DNA of 64,000 nucleotides from CAVSIS01 sp963814875 (GTDB lineage: Bacteria; Acidobacteriota; Thermoanaerobaculia; Thermoanaerobaculales; Sulfomarinibacteraceae). The stretch spans positions 41,725 to 105,724 of the forward strand of contig CAWFFJ010000040.1 of assembly GCA_963814875.1 (NCBI GenBank), read 5' to 3'. The translations under genes and the position numbers were made by a program. The notes under the pieces are model-generated. The model searched no databases. It worked only from the letters and a program-made list of their open reading frames with translations, and was not told where the DNA came from. Positions 56,019 to 64,000 of this stretch are shown here, piece by piece. Every line of letters starts with the position of its first letter. Position 1 is the first letter of the stretch.

Positions 56019-56956
56019 GACTCCCCACTCCCCTTCCAGTGGCCGCGCCAACGCGCAACCAACTCGAGCACCCCGCCCCGCTCCGCCGGAGCGACCCACC
56101 GCAGCGTCCCCTCGTCGAGGTGGCGGAGCCAGCTCAGCTGACGCTTCGCAAGATTCCGGCTCAGTCGTTTCGTGGCGGCGATGGCAGTCTCGAGGTCACA
56201 GCGGCCGTCGATGAAAGAAATCACGTCACGGTAGCCGATCGCCTTGAAGGCGTGGGCATCACGAGGTACGCCGTGCTCGAGAAGTTGTCCCACCTCCTCC
56301 ACCAGGCCACCTGCGAACATACCCTCGACACGCTGGTCGATTTTAACATACAGCTCACTTCTGGACCGGTTTGGCGCAACGAAGAGGGCCCTGTGGCGAG
56401 GCGCCCGACGGGTCGCCCGCCAGGCGTCGGAGAGCGTCCTGCCGGTGGTCTCGAAGACCTCCAAGGCGCGGATCACGCGCTGCCGGTCGGCGGCGGCGAT
56501 TCGGTCCGCGGACTCGGGATCGATCGCGCGCAGACGTACGTGGAGCGCCATCGGGTCGGACCGCCACTCGTCGGCGAGGCGCCTGCGCACCGCGGCGTCC
56601 GCCGGAGGCGCGGGGAAGAGGCCCAGCACCAGCGCGCGGAGGTAGAAGTGGGAGCCTCCGACCACGATCGGCGTCCTTCCGCGCGTCCGGATGTCTGCAA
56701 TCGCGGCCGTGGCATGAGCCGCATAATCGCCGGCCGAAAACCGGGTTCGAGGGTCGACAACGTCGACAAGGTGGTGCGGAATCCGACGCCGGGCCTCGAG
56801 GTCCGGCTTGTCGGTTCCGATGTCGAGCCCGCGGTACACGGCGAAGGCGTCGGCCGATACGATTTCGCCGTCGAGCTCCTCGGCGGCCTCGATCCCGAGG
56901 CGGCTCTTGCCCGAGGCGGTCGGTCCGGCGACCACGAGCAACGGCTCTGCACTCAC
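56015..56956 (-). CDS. miaA: tRNA dimethylallyltransferase
   Basis: 313 residues from GTG 56956, with GGAGG 8 nt upstream. It adds the dimethylallyl group to A37 of tRNAs that read UNN codons. Motifs: GPTASGKSRLG (P-loop), SADAFAVYRGLDIGTDKPD (substrate loop with the catalytic Asp-Ser pair), GGSHFYLRAL, RQRVIRALEV and the C-terminal KAIGYRDV...TKRLSRNLAKRQLSWLR. All are present and in order. GTGA overlap with comEC upstream and ATGA overlap with hfq downstream. Confidence 0.95.
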   Translation of the reverse strand: MSAEPLLVVAGPTASGKSRLGIEAAEELDGEIVSADAFAVYRGLDIGTDKPDLEARRRIPHHLVDVVDPRTRFSAGDYAAHATAAIADIRTRGRTPIVVGGSHFYLRALVLGLFPAPPADAAVRRRLADEWRSDPMALHVRLRAIDPESADRIAAADRQRVIRALEVFETTGRTLSDAWRATRRAPRHRALFVAPNRSRSELYVKIDQRVEGMFAGGLVEEVGQLLEHGVPRDAHAFKAIGYRDVISFIDGRCDLETAIAATKRLSRNLAKRQLSWLRHLDEGTLRWVAPAERGGVLELVARWRGHWKGSGES

Positions 56957-59238
56957 GGCCAGGCCCTCCACAAACCGGCCGCGGGCGTCGCGCCGCACCA
57001 GCCGTCGCGAGCAGGGTAACGGTACGGTACGTGGGCTTCCCTGAGCCGGGCTATCACCGACGGGCTGGGGTGGTGGTGGGTGTTGTGCGGTCCCGCGGGG
57101 ATCAGCGCGATGGACGGGACGGCGGCAGCGAGCAGGGCGGCAGATGTCGAGGTCCTGCTGCCGTGATGGGGCACGATCAGGACGTTGCACCGCAGGCCGC
57201 GATGGGCCGCGAGCGTCCGCTCGGTCTCGGTGCCGATGTCCGACGTGATCAGGGCGGTGCCGCCGGCTGCGCTCGCGCGCAGCACGAGCGAGCGCTCGTT
57301 GTCGTTTCCGGTGGGCGCCGAGGCCGGCGGCCACAGGACGTCGAGGCGCCACGCGCCGCTGCGCAGTGTCGTGCCGGCCGCGACCGGAACGACCGCCGTG
57401 CCTCGTCGGCGTGCGGCGCGCAGCAGCGGCACCGACGCCGGATCGGCCATCGCCCACCGGGGAAGCACGAGGCGGTCGGCGCCCACGTCGTCGAGGATTC
57501 CGGGGATGCCGCCGATGTGGTCGGCGTCGGGGTGGCTGGCGACCACCGTCTCGAGGCGGCGTACGCCGGCGTCCGCGAGCAGCCGCGAGGCCTCGACCGG
57601 ATCGCGTCCGCCGTCGACGAGCACGCGCGGGCCGGTGGCTGCAAGGAGAGTCGCAGTGCCGTCGCCGACCGGCAGCAGCGTCACGCCGTCCGGGAGCCGA
57701 CACGGCCCGGCGACGGTCCACGCCGCGATCCCGGCAAGCGCCGCGAGCCACGCGAGCGCGCCGAGCCGCCCGGGCCGGCCGGGCAGGAGAGCGAGCACCG
57801 CTACCGCCGCAAGCACGAGAACCACCGCCGGGCTCGCGCGCGGGGCGGTCCACGCGACGGCACGCGCGGCCCCACCCGCCCACCACAGGGCGCGGACCAG
57901 GACCCCGAGCACGTCGAGAGCCACGCGAGCGATCGGGGCGAAGAGCCCTGCGCTCGCCGTGGCAACCGCTGCGGTCACCAGGGTGGGCGCGAGCAACGGC
58001 GCCGCGACCAGGTTGGCCGCCAGGGTGCCGGGGGCGATCCTGCGGAAGTGCCACGCGATTAACGGCGCGGCCGCGACCTGAGCTGTGATCGGCACAGCGA
58101 CCGCGGTGGCCACGGGACGGGGTCCCGGCAGGTGAGCCGCGACCGCGGGAGTCCAGCGCACCAACGCGGCGGTGACCAGGACGGTGAGCTGAAAGCCGGC
58201 GTCACCGACCAGTGTCGGGCTCACGGCCACCATCGCCGTGGCCGCCAGGAGGACGGCGGCCATCGGCAGCGGCGCCCGGCCGATCAGGCGGGCGCCGAGC
58301 CAGACCGCGGCCATCAGTGCGGCCCGCAGCGCGGACGGCGAGGCGCCTGCGAGCAGCGCATAGGCCGGCACGGCCAGCAGCAGAGCGACCCGCACCGTGT
58401 TGGGCCTCAGCCCGGTCAGCGCCAGCATCAGCCACAACGTGCCGGCGACCACGCCGACGTGCAGCCCGCTGACCGCCAGCAGGTGGCCGAGGCCCGAGCG
58501 CCGCCAGGCCTCTTGGCGCGCCGCCGGGAGCAGGTCGCGTCGACCGAGGACGAGCGCGGCGGCCATCTCGGCGGCCCGGATGCGATCGGCGTCGGTGCCG
58601 GCGACTGCGAGCAGACGGGCGGCGGCGCGCTCGCGCAGCGCGTCGAGGCCGTGCTGCGGCGCGGTGATCTCGAGCAGTCGCGGCGACGACGAGACCAGCA
58701 GAGGTCGCCGCGGTGTGCCGCGCAGCTCTGCGAGGACGCGCACGCCAACCCCTGGGAGCGGGAGCGCGCTGATCCGGTCTGCGCCTCGCACCTCCAGGCT
58801 CACAGTGCGCGGCAGATCGACCGCCTCGCCGCGGTGCCGGGAGGACGCCACCGCGAGTCGGGTGCGGAAGCCCCACGGCATCGGCCGCCACGCCTCGCGG
58901 ACGGTGCCCTCCACACGAAGCGCGAGCGGTCCGGAGGCCGCTTGTCGTCCCTCGAGCACGAGCTCGTCGGCCCTGTGGGCGAGTGCTCGGCCGCCACCGA
59001 GGGCGAGCCCGACCATCAGCCACAGGACGGCGCTGTGCGGGCGCGTGGCCAAGCCGACCACGGCCGCCACACCCCCTGTGATCGCCAACGCCGCGACCAG
59101 GACAGACGGCGTCGGCTCGATTGTCGCGAGGGCGGCCACCGCACCGGCCGCGGTACCGCCGGCCAGACCCCACAGGGGCAGCAGCGCGCGATCTGACGAG
59201 GATTCCGGAGTCACGAGTGAAGCCCCACAATCACCCAT
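56953..59238 (-). CDS. comEC: DNA internalization-related competence protein ComEC/Rec2
   Basis: 761 residues. Two N-terminal helices, an OB-like domain (about 105-195: LRVEGTVREAWRPMP...), the competence membrane domain (about 215-500) with RSGLGHLLAVSGLHVGVVAGTLW and RAALMAAVWLGARLIGR, and a C-terminal MBL domain (about 530-761) with VDGGRDP, SHPDADHIGG, ITSDIG and VPHHGSRTS. ComEC forms the channel for single-strand DNA uptake. The MBL metal residues are retained, so a nuclease role is possible. It is the first gene of the operon with miaA and hfq. No other competence gene is in the window. Confidence 0.93.
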   Translation of the reverse strand: MGDCGASLVTPESSSDRALLPLWGLAGGTAAGAVAALATIEPTPSVLVAALAITGGVAAVVGLATRPHSAVLWLMVGLALGGGRALAHRADELVLEGRQAASGPLALRVEGTVREAWRPMPWGFRTRLAVASSRHRGEAVDLPRTVSLEVRGADRISALPLPGVGVRVLAELRGTPRRPLLVSSSPRLLEITAPQHGLDALRERAAARLLAVAGTDADRIRAAEMAAALVLGRRDLLPAARQEAWRRSGLGHLLAVSGLHVGVVAGTLWLMLALTGLRPNTVRVALLLAVPAYALLAGASPSALRAALMAAVWLGARLIGRAPLPMAAVLLAATAMVAVSPTLVGDAGFQLTVLVTAALVRWTPAVAAHLPGPRPVATAVAVPITAQVAAAPLIAWHFRRIAPGTLAANLVAAPLLAPTLVTAAVATASAGLFAPIARVALDVLGVLVRALWWAGGAARAVAWTAPRASPAVVLVLAAVAVLALLPGRPGRLGALAWLAALAGIAAWTVAGPCRLPDGVTLLPVGDGTATLLAATGPRVLVDGGRDPVEASRLLADAGVRRLETVVASHPDADHIGGIPGILDDVGADRLVLPRWAMADPASVPLLRAARRRGTAVVPVAAGTTLRSGAWRLDVLWPPASAPTGNDNERSLVLRASAAGGTALITSDIGTETERTLAAHRGLRCNVLIVPHHGSRTSTSAALLAAAVPSIALIPAGPHNTHHHPSPSVIARLREAHVPYRYPARDGWCGATPAAGLWRAWP

Positions 59239-59283
59239 GAGCGTCCGTCATCCTTCGGAAGTTGCATCGTCGTCATGTCGCCA

Positions 59284-59428
59284 TTGGTCGTAGGGGCGCA
59301 GCTCGTCTGCGCCCGCGCAGCCGTCGGGACCGGGCGGAGGCAAGCTCCGCCCCTACGACCACAACAAGGTCCTGCGCGCCTTGCGATTCGACCCTCCTCA
59401 CCTTCTTACCTTCTCACCTTCTCACTCT
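59284..59428. repeat. Mosaic intergenic repeat, copy K, with two hairpins
   Basis: Hairpins at 59294-59314 (stem GGGCGCAG, loop CTCGT) and 59332-59352 (stem GGGCGGAG) are enclosed by GGTCGTAGGGG (59287-59297) and CCCCTACGACC (59350-59360). 59395-59428 is CTCACCTTCTTACC-type repeat that runs into the 3' end of the next gene. Confidence 0.8.
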
Positions 59429-60699
59429 GAGACCAGCACAGCGAGCACCTCGACGTGGTGGGTGGAAGGGAACAGGTCGACCAGCTCGAGGTGGGTCAGC
59501 TCGTAGCCGCGCTCGAGCAGGTAGCCCGCGTCCCTCGCCCAGGTTGCGGGGTCGCAGCCGAGCATGAGCACGGTCCGGGGGTGCCAGCCGGCGAGCCGCG
59601 ACCTGAGCTCTGCGGTGAGGCCGGCACGGGGGGGATCCGTGAGCACCAGCGCCTCCCGCGGCAGGCGTCGATAATGCGCGAGGTATGCCTCGGCGGTGCG
59701 GCCGATCGCGACCCTCGCATCGGGCAGATTGCGTGCGGCGGCCAGCGCCGACGGGCGGTAGGGCTCGACCAGCACCGCGGGGCGGCGCCCACGGTGGCAG
59801 ACCGCTGCCGCGAGCAGCCCGACACCCGCGTGGAGGTCCCACATCGGCTCGTCGTCGGCCGGCGCGAGCTCGCCGACCCGATCGAACAGCCACCGCACGA
59901 GGTGCCGGTTGCCCTGGAAGAAGGCGCCGAGCGGTACCTCGAGCGGGACCGGCAGGTCCATCACGACGCGATCGGCGCCCCACCCTTCGTTGAGCCTTCC
60001 CGCCTCCGACATCAGGTGGCAGCCGTCGACGGCACCCTCGAGCCGGTCGCGCCCCGGCAGCGAGCCTAGCGGGACAGGCCGCGGGTCGCCGCGCGCCGGC
60101 CTCAGCCCGACGATCGCGACGCCGCCTTCGAGGTCCTCGAGCCACTCAAGATCGACCGGAGCGTCGACGGTCGCGGCGAGGGCCTCGGTGAGGCGGGGGA
60201 TCGCATCGGCGAGTCGAGGCGAGACGATCCGGCACGACGGGATCGCCACCGGGTCCCAGCTCCTGCGGGAGTAGAAGCCGAGCGTACCGGAGTGGCCGCC
60301 GTCGCCCGGTCGCCAATGCAGGCGTGCGCGCAGCCGGTATTCGAGCCCAGAGCTGCGGACAGGTGCCGCCAGGAGCCGTCGGGCGAGCTCGGGGAAACTG
60401 CGAGCCATGCCCGCCGCGGCCTCGCGCTTGAGCGCGGCGCCTGCGTCGGGCTCGACGTGCGGCCAGTCGCACCCCCCGCACGTCGGGGCGTGCGGACAGG
60501 GGTCCGGGTGGCGGGTTGGGCTCGGGTCCGCGAGCACGGCGAGAGCGAGGGCCTCGACGATTCCCGCCCGCCGGCGAATGCTCTCAGCCTCCACCGTCTC
60601 CCCGGGAAGGGCACCCTCGACGAACCACGTCTCGCCCTCGTAGAAGGCGACGCCGGAGCCGCCGCCGGCGATCCGTTCGATGCGGACGGTCACCGCCAC
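59422..60699 (-). CDS. RlmD/TrmA-type uracil-5-methyltransferase
   Basis: 425 residues from GTG. N-terminal TRAM domain (VRIERIAGGGSGVAFYEGETWFVEGALPGE). The Fe-S cysteines are CPHAPTCGGC plus a later SCRIV Cys, as in RlmD. The SAM core has FFQGNRHL, DLHAGVGLLA and TDPPRAGL. The catalytic Cys loop reads GCDPATWARD (usually SCNPAT). The C-terminus DLFPSTHHVEVLAVL matches the family end. It should form m5U in rRNA or tRNA; which position cannot be told. It overlaps the upstream hypothetical gene by 10 bp. Confidence 0.9.
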   Translation of the reverse strand: MAVTVRIERIAGGGSGVAFYEGETWFVEGALPGETVEAESIRRRAGIVEALALAVLADPSPTRHPDPCPHAPTCGGCDWPHVEPDAGAALKREAAAGMARSFPELARRLLAAPVRSSGLEYRLRARLHWRPGDGGHSGTLGFYSRRSWDPVAIPSCRIVSPRLADAIPRLTEALAATVDAPVDLEWLEDLEGGVAIVGLRPARGDPRPVPLGSLPGRDRLEGAVDGCHLMSEAGRLNEGWGADRVVMDLPVPLEVPLGAFFQGNRHLVRWLFDRVGELAPADDEPMWDLHAGVGLLAAAVCHRGRRPAVLVEPYRPSALAAARNLPDARVAIGRTAEAYLAHYRRLPREALVLTDPPRAGLTAELRSRLAGWHPRTVLMLGCDPATWARDAGYLLERGYELTHLELVDLFPSTHHVEVLAVLVSE

Positions 60700-61352
60700 G
60701 TCAGCTCCAACCGCGGCAGGTTGAGACGCCGCCGCAGCTCGCGATCGACCAGGGCGCGGCGGGTGCGTTCGAGAGCGTCGCCCGCGGCGCCGGAGGCCGC
60801 CGCGGCGGCCTCGGCTGTTGCGAGGACCTCGTCAAGCACGGCTTCGGGCAGGGCCTCCCGGCACCGTGCCAGCAGGACGATCTCGAGCTCCGAGAGGTGC
60901 GCCTCGAGCTCTTCCGGTGGCAGCTCGCGGGCGCGGCGCACCGCTGCGGCGACGGACCCGATCGCGGCCGCGACCGCGGGCAGCTGAGGTGCGAGCCGCG
61001 CTGCGTCGGCGTCGAGCTGATCGGCCAAGTCGTCGAGGCCCTTTTCGACGTCGATCGTCGCGGCCGCTTCGCTCGCGCCTACCCGTGCCTCGGCCAGCCG
61101 CTTGGCGTGCCGGCGGACCGCGTGGCGGCAGTAAGAGAGGCTGACCACCGGGTCGTCGTCCCCGCGCGCCCGCCGGCGTGCCCCGACCTCGGCCAGGCCC
61201 GCGCTGACCGCGGTGAGCGGAACGCGGTCGCGCCACCACTCGCGCATCAGGTGGAAGTCCTTCGGCGACAGCACGTGGGGCTGCCCGCGCAAGGTCGCGA
61301 ACAGATCCTCGACCGCGGCGTAGAACTCGAGTTCGAGCTCGTCCTCGGACAT
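60690..61352 (-). CDS. Hypothetical helical protein, coupled to the uracil methyltransferase
   Basis: 220 residues from ATG 61352. The upstream TACACT (61359-61364, minus strand) lies 6 nt before it. Almost wholly alpha-helical and acidic (MSEDELELEFYAAVEDLFATLRG, LSPKDFHLMREWWRDRVPLTAVSAGL, then Ala-rich helices). The LSPKDFHLMREWWRDRVPL segment looks like a conserved core. I do not recognise a family. It overlaps the methyltransferase by 10 bp, suggesting a shared role in RNA modification or only shared transcription. Confidence 0.65.
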   Translation of the reverse strand: MSEDELELEFYAAVEDLFATLRGQPHVLSPKDFHLMREWWRDRVPLTAVSAGLAEVGARRRARGDDDPVVSLSYCRHAVRRHAKRLAEARVGASEAAATIDVEKGLDDLADQLDADAARLAPQLPAVAAAIGSVAAAVRRARELPPEELEAHLSELEIVLLARCREALPEAVLDEVLATAEAAAAASGAAGDALERTRRALVDRELRRRLNLPRLELTWR

Positions 61353-61358
61353 GGGGAC

Positions 61359-61364
61359 AGTGTA
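61359..61364 (-). promoter_or_regulatory. -10 hexamer TACACT, leaderless-type, for the 61352 gene
   Basis: The hexamer ends 6 nt before ATG 61352 on the minus strand and no ribosome site is present. Confidence 0.45.
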
Positions 61365-61506
61365 CGGGAGCAGATCCTCTCGCGAGGCTCGAGTCTCTGC
61401 TTGTGAAGAAGGCACATCTCACGAATGTCGGGGTGGTCAAGGTGAGGAGGTAGAGCTCGCAGGCGGCTGCGGCGTCCACCCCGGATCATCGCCCTGGGTT
61501 CGCCAT

Positions 61507-61528
61507 GGGGGCAGACAAGCTGCTTCCC
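61507..61528. repeat. GTAGGGG-family hairpin, isolated copy
   Basis: GGGGGCAG and CTGCTTCC pair with two G-U pairs around the ACAAG loop, followed by CTACAG. Family features are kept, but the outer flank is partial. Confidence 0.55.
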
Positions 61529-61561
61529 TACAGATATTTGCAGCGTGGAGTGCACTACACC

Positions 61562-61592
61562 CCGTGCGCGCGACAGCGCGCACGGTTACAAT
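61562..61592 (+). promoter_or_regulatory. 10-bp GC hairpin followed by TACAAT, upstream of the SUMF1-like gene
   Basis: CCGTGCGCGC and GCGCGCACGG (61562-61571, 61576-61585) pair around a GACA loop. TACAAT (61587-61592) follows and ends 12 nt before ATG 61605. The stem could be an operator over the -35 region. Confidence 0.4.
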
Positions 61593-61604
61593 ACAGCGGC
61601 CTTT

Positions 61605-64000
61605 ATGCTTGGGCACCGCTCTCCCCGCGCTTCACTCGTGGCCGTGCTGCTCGCGGTGCCGACCGCGACGGCGGCGGGCCCGTGGAGCCGGCTCCCCGAG
61701 ACAGTCTCGCGTCTCCAGATCGCGTCGGGCGACGCGAAGGCGCAGGCGGTGCTCGCCGCTGCGGAGGCTTCGGCCGTCTCCGAGGCGGCGGCCGGTCGCC
61801 TCGCTTCGGCTTCCGCCCTGGTCGATGCCTACCTCAGCCTCGTCACCGCACTTCCCGACGGCGACATCCGACTCGAGGCGCTCGAGCACAGGGTCGCCGC
61901 GACGCTCATCGGGTGGGGCGATGCCCACGTCGGCTCCAACCTACAGGCCGCTTCCGAGGCGTGGGCCTTGGCGGCACGCTACGATCCGAGCGCGGAGGTG
62001 ACCGCGCGCCTGCGCGATCGACTCCTGCCGCCGACGGACCCGACCCCGGGACAGGTTTGGCGTTCGCCGGTCGACGGCGCTGAGCTTGTCTGGATGCCAC
62101 GCTTCCGCTTCCGCATGGGCTGCACCGTCTACGACCGGGAATGCCGTCCGGATGAGTTGGGTCGTCGCTGGGTGGTCGTGGACCCGCTCTGGATCGAGCG
62201 CACCGAGGTGACCAACCGCCGGTACGGCCGCTGCGTCGCCGCGGGAGGGTGCACCCCGCTCCCGGACAGTGCGGTCCTCGGCGATCCCTTGAGCGCGGAC
62301 GAACCGGTCGCGAATCTCACCTGGTATCAGGCGCAGGGCTTCGCAGCATGGACGGGACGCCGCCTGCCGAGCGAGGCGGAGTGGGAACGGGCGGCTCGCG
62401 GCGACCGCACGGACCAGCGTTTCCCCTGGGGGAGCTACCCCGAGACCGAGCGCGGCAACTTCGCCGGGTTCGGCGGCGCCGACGTCTATACCGAGGCGGC
62501 GCCGGCGGCCTCGTTTCCGGCTACCGGTTGGGGCCAGTTCGACCTCGCGGGCAACGTGCAGGAGTGGTGCCTCGACCAGTATGTCGCCGATCTCTCCAGC
62601 GGGCCGGTCGACGGACGACCGGTGCTCGAAGGCGGCGCCGGTCGGGTGCTGCGGGGCGGCTCCTGGAGGCTGCCGATCGACCGCGCCCGCGTCTCAGCCC
62701 GCGCTGCGATGGCACCGAACGAGCGCGCCGACGACATCGGCTTTCGTTGCGCCCTGGATCCCGGGTGGGACCCGTCGCCGACCGAGCTCGCCGCCCTCGC
62801 TACGGCGGCCTGGCCGCTCGACAGCGAGCCCCCGCGCGACCTCACCGAGGCCGCGCTGGACAGCCAGGATCGTCGCTACCTGCTGCGTCGTGCGGTCACC
62901 TGGCTGGTGCTCGAGGGCCGGGAAGATCGGGCGCTGGCGTACGCAGTCGAGCTCGAGCGGCAGGACGGCCCGGATTCCACGGCGCGCGACCTTCTCGACC
63001 GTCTCGAGCGGGAGATGCTGGCCGACGTCGAGGCCGGCGAGATGGATGCTCTCATGCCCCGTCTCACCCACTATCGAAGCGTGCTGGGCCGCGAGCCCGA
63101 GCTCGCCGCTCGGCTCACCAGGTTCGACGCCGAGATGGCCGGCGCGCTTGCGAAGAGCGGCGAGGCGCTCCGCCGGCGAGGCGATCTCAAGGGCGCGGAG
63201 AGCGAGTTTCGGGCCGCCCTGCGGCTCGCTCCGGAGGACACCCGGATCCGGAGGCTGGCGGCGGCCGTCCTGCCGTCACCCGGAGCGGTCCGCCGCTGGG
63301 ACGGCGACGGACGCGACATGGTCTGGGTTCCGCCCGGGTCGTTCACGATGGGAGCCTCCCCGGGCGATGACGAAGCCGCATCCGACGAGCGGCCCCCGCA
63401 CCGGGTCCGCCTCGACGGCTTCTGGCTCGATCGCACCGAGGTCACCAATGCCGACTACCGGCGCTGCGTCGATGCCGGGGCGTGCACGCCGCCGGCCCGG
63501 CGGCTGCGGTACGACCTGCCGGCCTATGCCGACCACCCTGTTCAATACGTGGATTGGTACCAGGCGCGTGCGTACGCGCGGTGGTCGGGCAAACGGCTGC
63601 CGTCCGAGTCGGAGTGGGAGTATGCCGCGCGGGCCGGCTCGACCACCCGTTACCCCTGGGGCGACGGCTGGCGGGAGGGGCGCGCCAACATCGCCGGTAT
63701 GCGCGCCGCCGACCGGTGGACCTCGACCTCTCCGGTTGGGAGCTTCCCGCCGAATGCGTGGGGCATGGTGGACCTCGTTGGGAACGCGTCGGAGTGGGTC
63801 GAGGACGTCTACCGCCCCAGCTACACCGGCACGCCGACCGACGGCAGTGCGTACATCCAGCTCACGCTCGGGGTTGAGGCGACCGAACGCGTGATCCGCG
63901 GCGGCTCCTACCGCGACAGGGCCGTGGAGCTGCGGGTTTCGCGCCGCGAGCACCGCGACCCGACGACCTGGAGTCGCGCGACGGGATTCCGCTGCGCAGC
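61605..64000 (+). CDS. Secreted protein with two SUMF1/formylglycine-generating-enzyme-like domains, 3' end outside window
   Basis: The frame is open from ATG 61605 to the window end (798 codons). Signal peptide: RASLVAVLLAVPTATAA. Residues about 160-378 are the first SUMF1-like domain (TEVTNRRYGRCV, LPSEAEWERAARGD, DLAGNVQEWCLDQY, RVLRGGSW, IGFRCAL). Residues about 380-560 are helical, TPR-like. Residues about 569-798 repeat the fold (VWVPPGSFTMGA, TEVTNADYRRCV, LPSESEWEYAARAG, DLVGNASEWVEDVY, RVIRGGSYRD, GFRCA). After each RGGS the Cys pair needed by true formylglycine-generating enzymes is absent, so both are probably binding domains, not sulfatase-activating enzymes. Confidence 0.85.
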   Translation, partial: MLGHRSPRASLVAVLLAVPTATAAGPWSRLPETVSRLQIASGDAKAQAVLAAAEASAVSEAAAGRLASASALVDAYLSLVTALPDGDIRLEALEHRVAATLIGWGDAHVGSNLQAASEAWALAARYDPSAEVTARLRDRLLPPTDPTPGQVWRSPVDGAELVWMPRFRFRMGCTVYDRECRPDELGRRWVVVDPLWIERTEVTNRRYGRCVAAGGCTPLPDSAVLGDPLSADEPVANLTWYQAQGFAAWTGRRLPSEAEWERAARGDRTDQRFPWGSYPETERGNFAGFGGADVYTEAAPAASFPATGWGQFDLAGNVQEWCLDQYVADLSSGPVDGRPVLEGGAGRVLRGGSWRLPIDRARVSARAAMAPNERADDIGFRCALDPGWDPSPTELAALATAAWPLDSEPPRDLTEAALDSQDRRYLLRRAVTWLVLEGREDRALAYAVELERQDGPDSTARDLLDRLEREMLADVEAGEMDALMPRLTHYRSVLGREPELAARLTRFDAEMAGALAKSGEALRRRGDLKGAESEFRAALRLAPEDTRIRRLAAAVLPSPGAVRRWDGDGRDMVWVPPGSFTMGASPGDDEAASDERPPHRVRLDGFWLDRTEVTNADYRRCVDAGACTPPARRLRYDLPAYADHPVQYVDWYQARAYARWSGKRLPSESEWEYAARAGSTTRYPWGDGWREGRANIAGMRAADRWTSTSPVGSFPPNAWGMVDLVGNASEWVEDVYRPSYTGTPTDGSAYIQLTLGVEATERVIRGGSYRDRAVELRVSRREHRDPTTWSRATGFRCA

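Noticed and set aside
61605..64000. Formylglycine-generating enzyme for sulfatases
   Set aside because: The Cys pair after RGGS is missing in both domains and no sulfatase gene is in the window.

Overview
This is a GC-rich, gene-dense bacterial chromosome segment of about 50 protein genes on both strands. I see no tRNA, rRNA, CRISPR array, prophage or complete insertion sequence. The cell looks Gram-negative: it has lipoproteins with lipoboxes, an EnvC/CtpA/YibQ division-hydrolase cluster, Hfq and ComEC. Cysteine-rich S-layer-homology repeats of the GCGGGxYCP type on secreted metalloproteases, a tandem-domain phosphofructokinase and large Asp-box propeller proteins suggest an acidobacterium, perhaps of the Thermoanaerobaculia type. 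That placement is inference from gene style only; a 16S or marker-gene search would decide it.

Layout. 1-9.9 kb: end of a sugar epimerase, a membrane GGDEF/EAL protein, then an exported pair (a beta-lactamase-fold serine hydrolase and a dikinase-like protein with a signal peptide), a divergent second serine hydrolase, an MFS transporter and a HIT protein. 10-17.7 kb: MarR regulator, pheA, a truncated amt remnant, YihY, two small unknowns, a methyltransferase plus radical-SAM pair, pyrD and a zinc ribbon. 17.9-25.3 kb: SWIM-SNF2 helicase, purine nucleoside phosphorylase, MBL hydrolase, a polytopic membrane protein and a BrnT/BrnA toxin-antitoxin module. 25.3-33.3 kb: double-domain phosphofructokinase, a frameshifted Asp-box propeller protein and an ABC exporter. 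33.5-38.8 kb: an unknown membrane protein, FmdB zinc ribbon, cyclophilin lipoprotein, and a pterin-synthase-like gene overlapping a radical SAM/DUF2344 gene. 39-45.3 kb: tandem metzincin-SLH proteases and a frameshifted lon. 45.3-52 kb: CbiX-like chelatase, MATE pump, an unknown membrane protein, and envC-ctpA-yibQ, in which the LytM and S41 members look catalytically dead. 52.2-61.4 kb: cysS, then a tightly overlapped comEC-miaA-hfq-TPR-crp operon, an RlmD-like methyltransferase and a hypothetical gene. 61.6-64 kb: a secreted protein with two SUMF1-like domains, cut by the window end.

Three features run across the whole window and matter more than any single gene. (1) About fourteen gene starts have a TAnnnT hexamer 6-9 nt upstream and no good ribosome binding site, the layout of leaderless mRNAs. 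(2) A dozen intergenic regions carry a mosaic repeat family built from a heptamer (TCTAGCG and its inverted form CGCTAGA) arranged as long inverted arms. (3) Many of the same regions carry an 8-bp-stem, 5-nt-loop hairpin flanked by GTAGGGG, whose stem sequence varies between copies while base pairing is kept.

Two genes, lon and the propeller gene, are each split by a single one-base frame change. Both may be assembly errors or real lesions.
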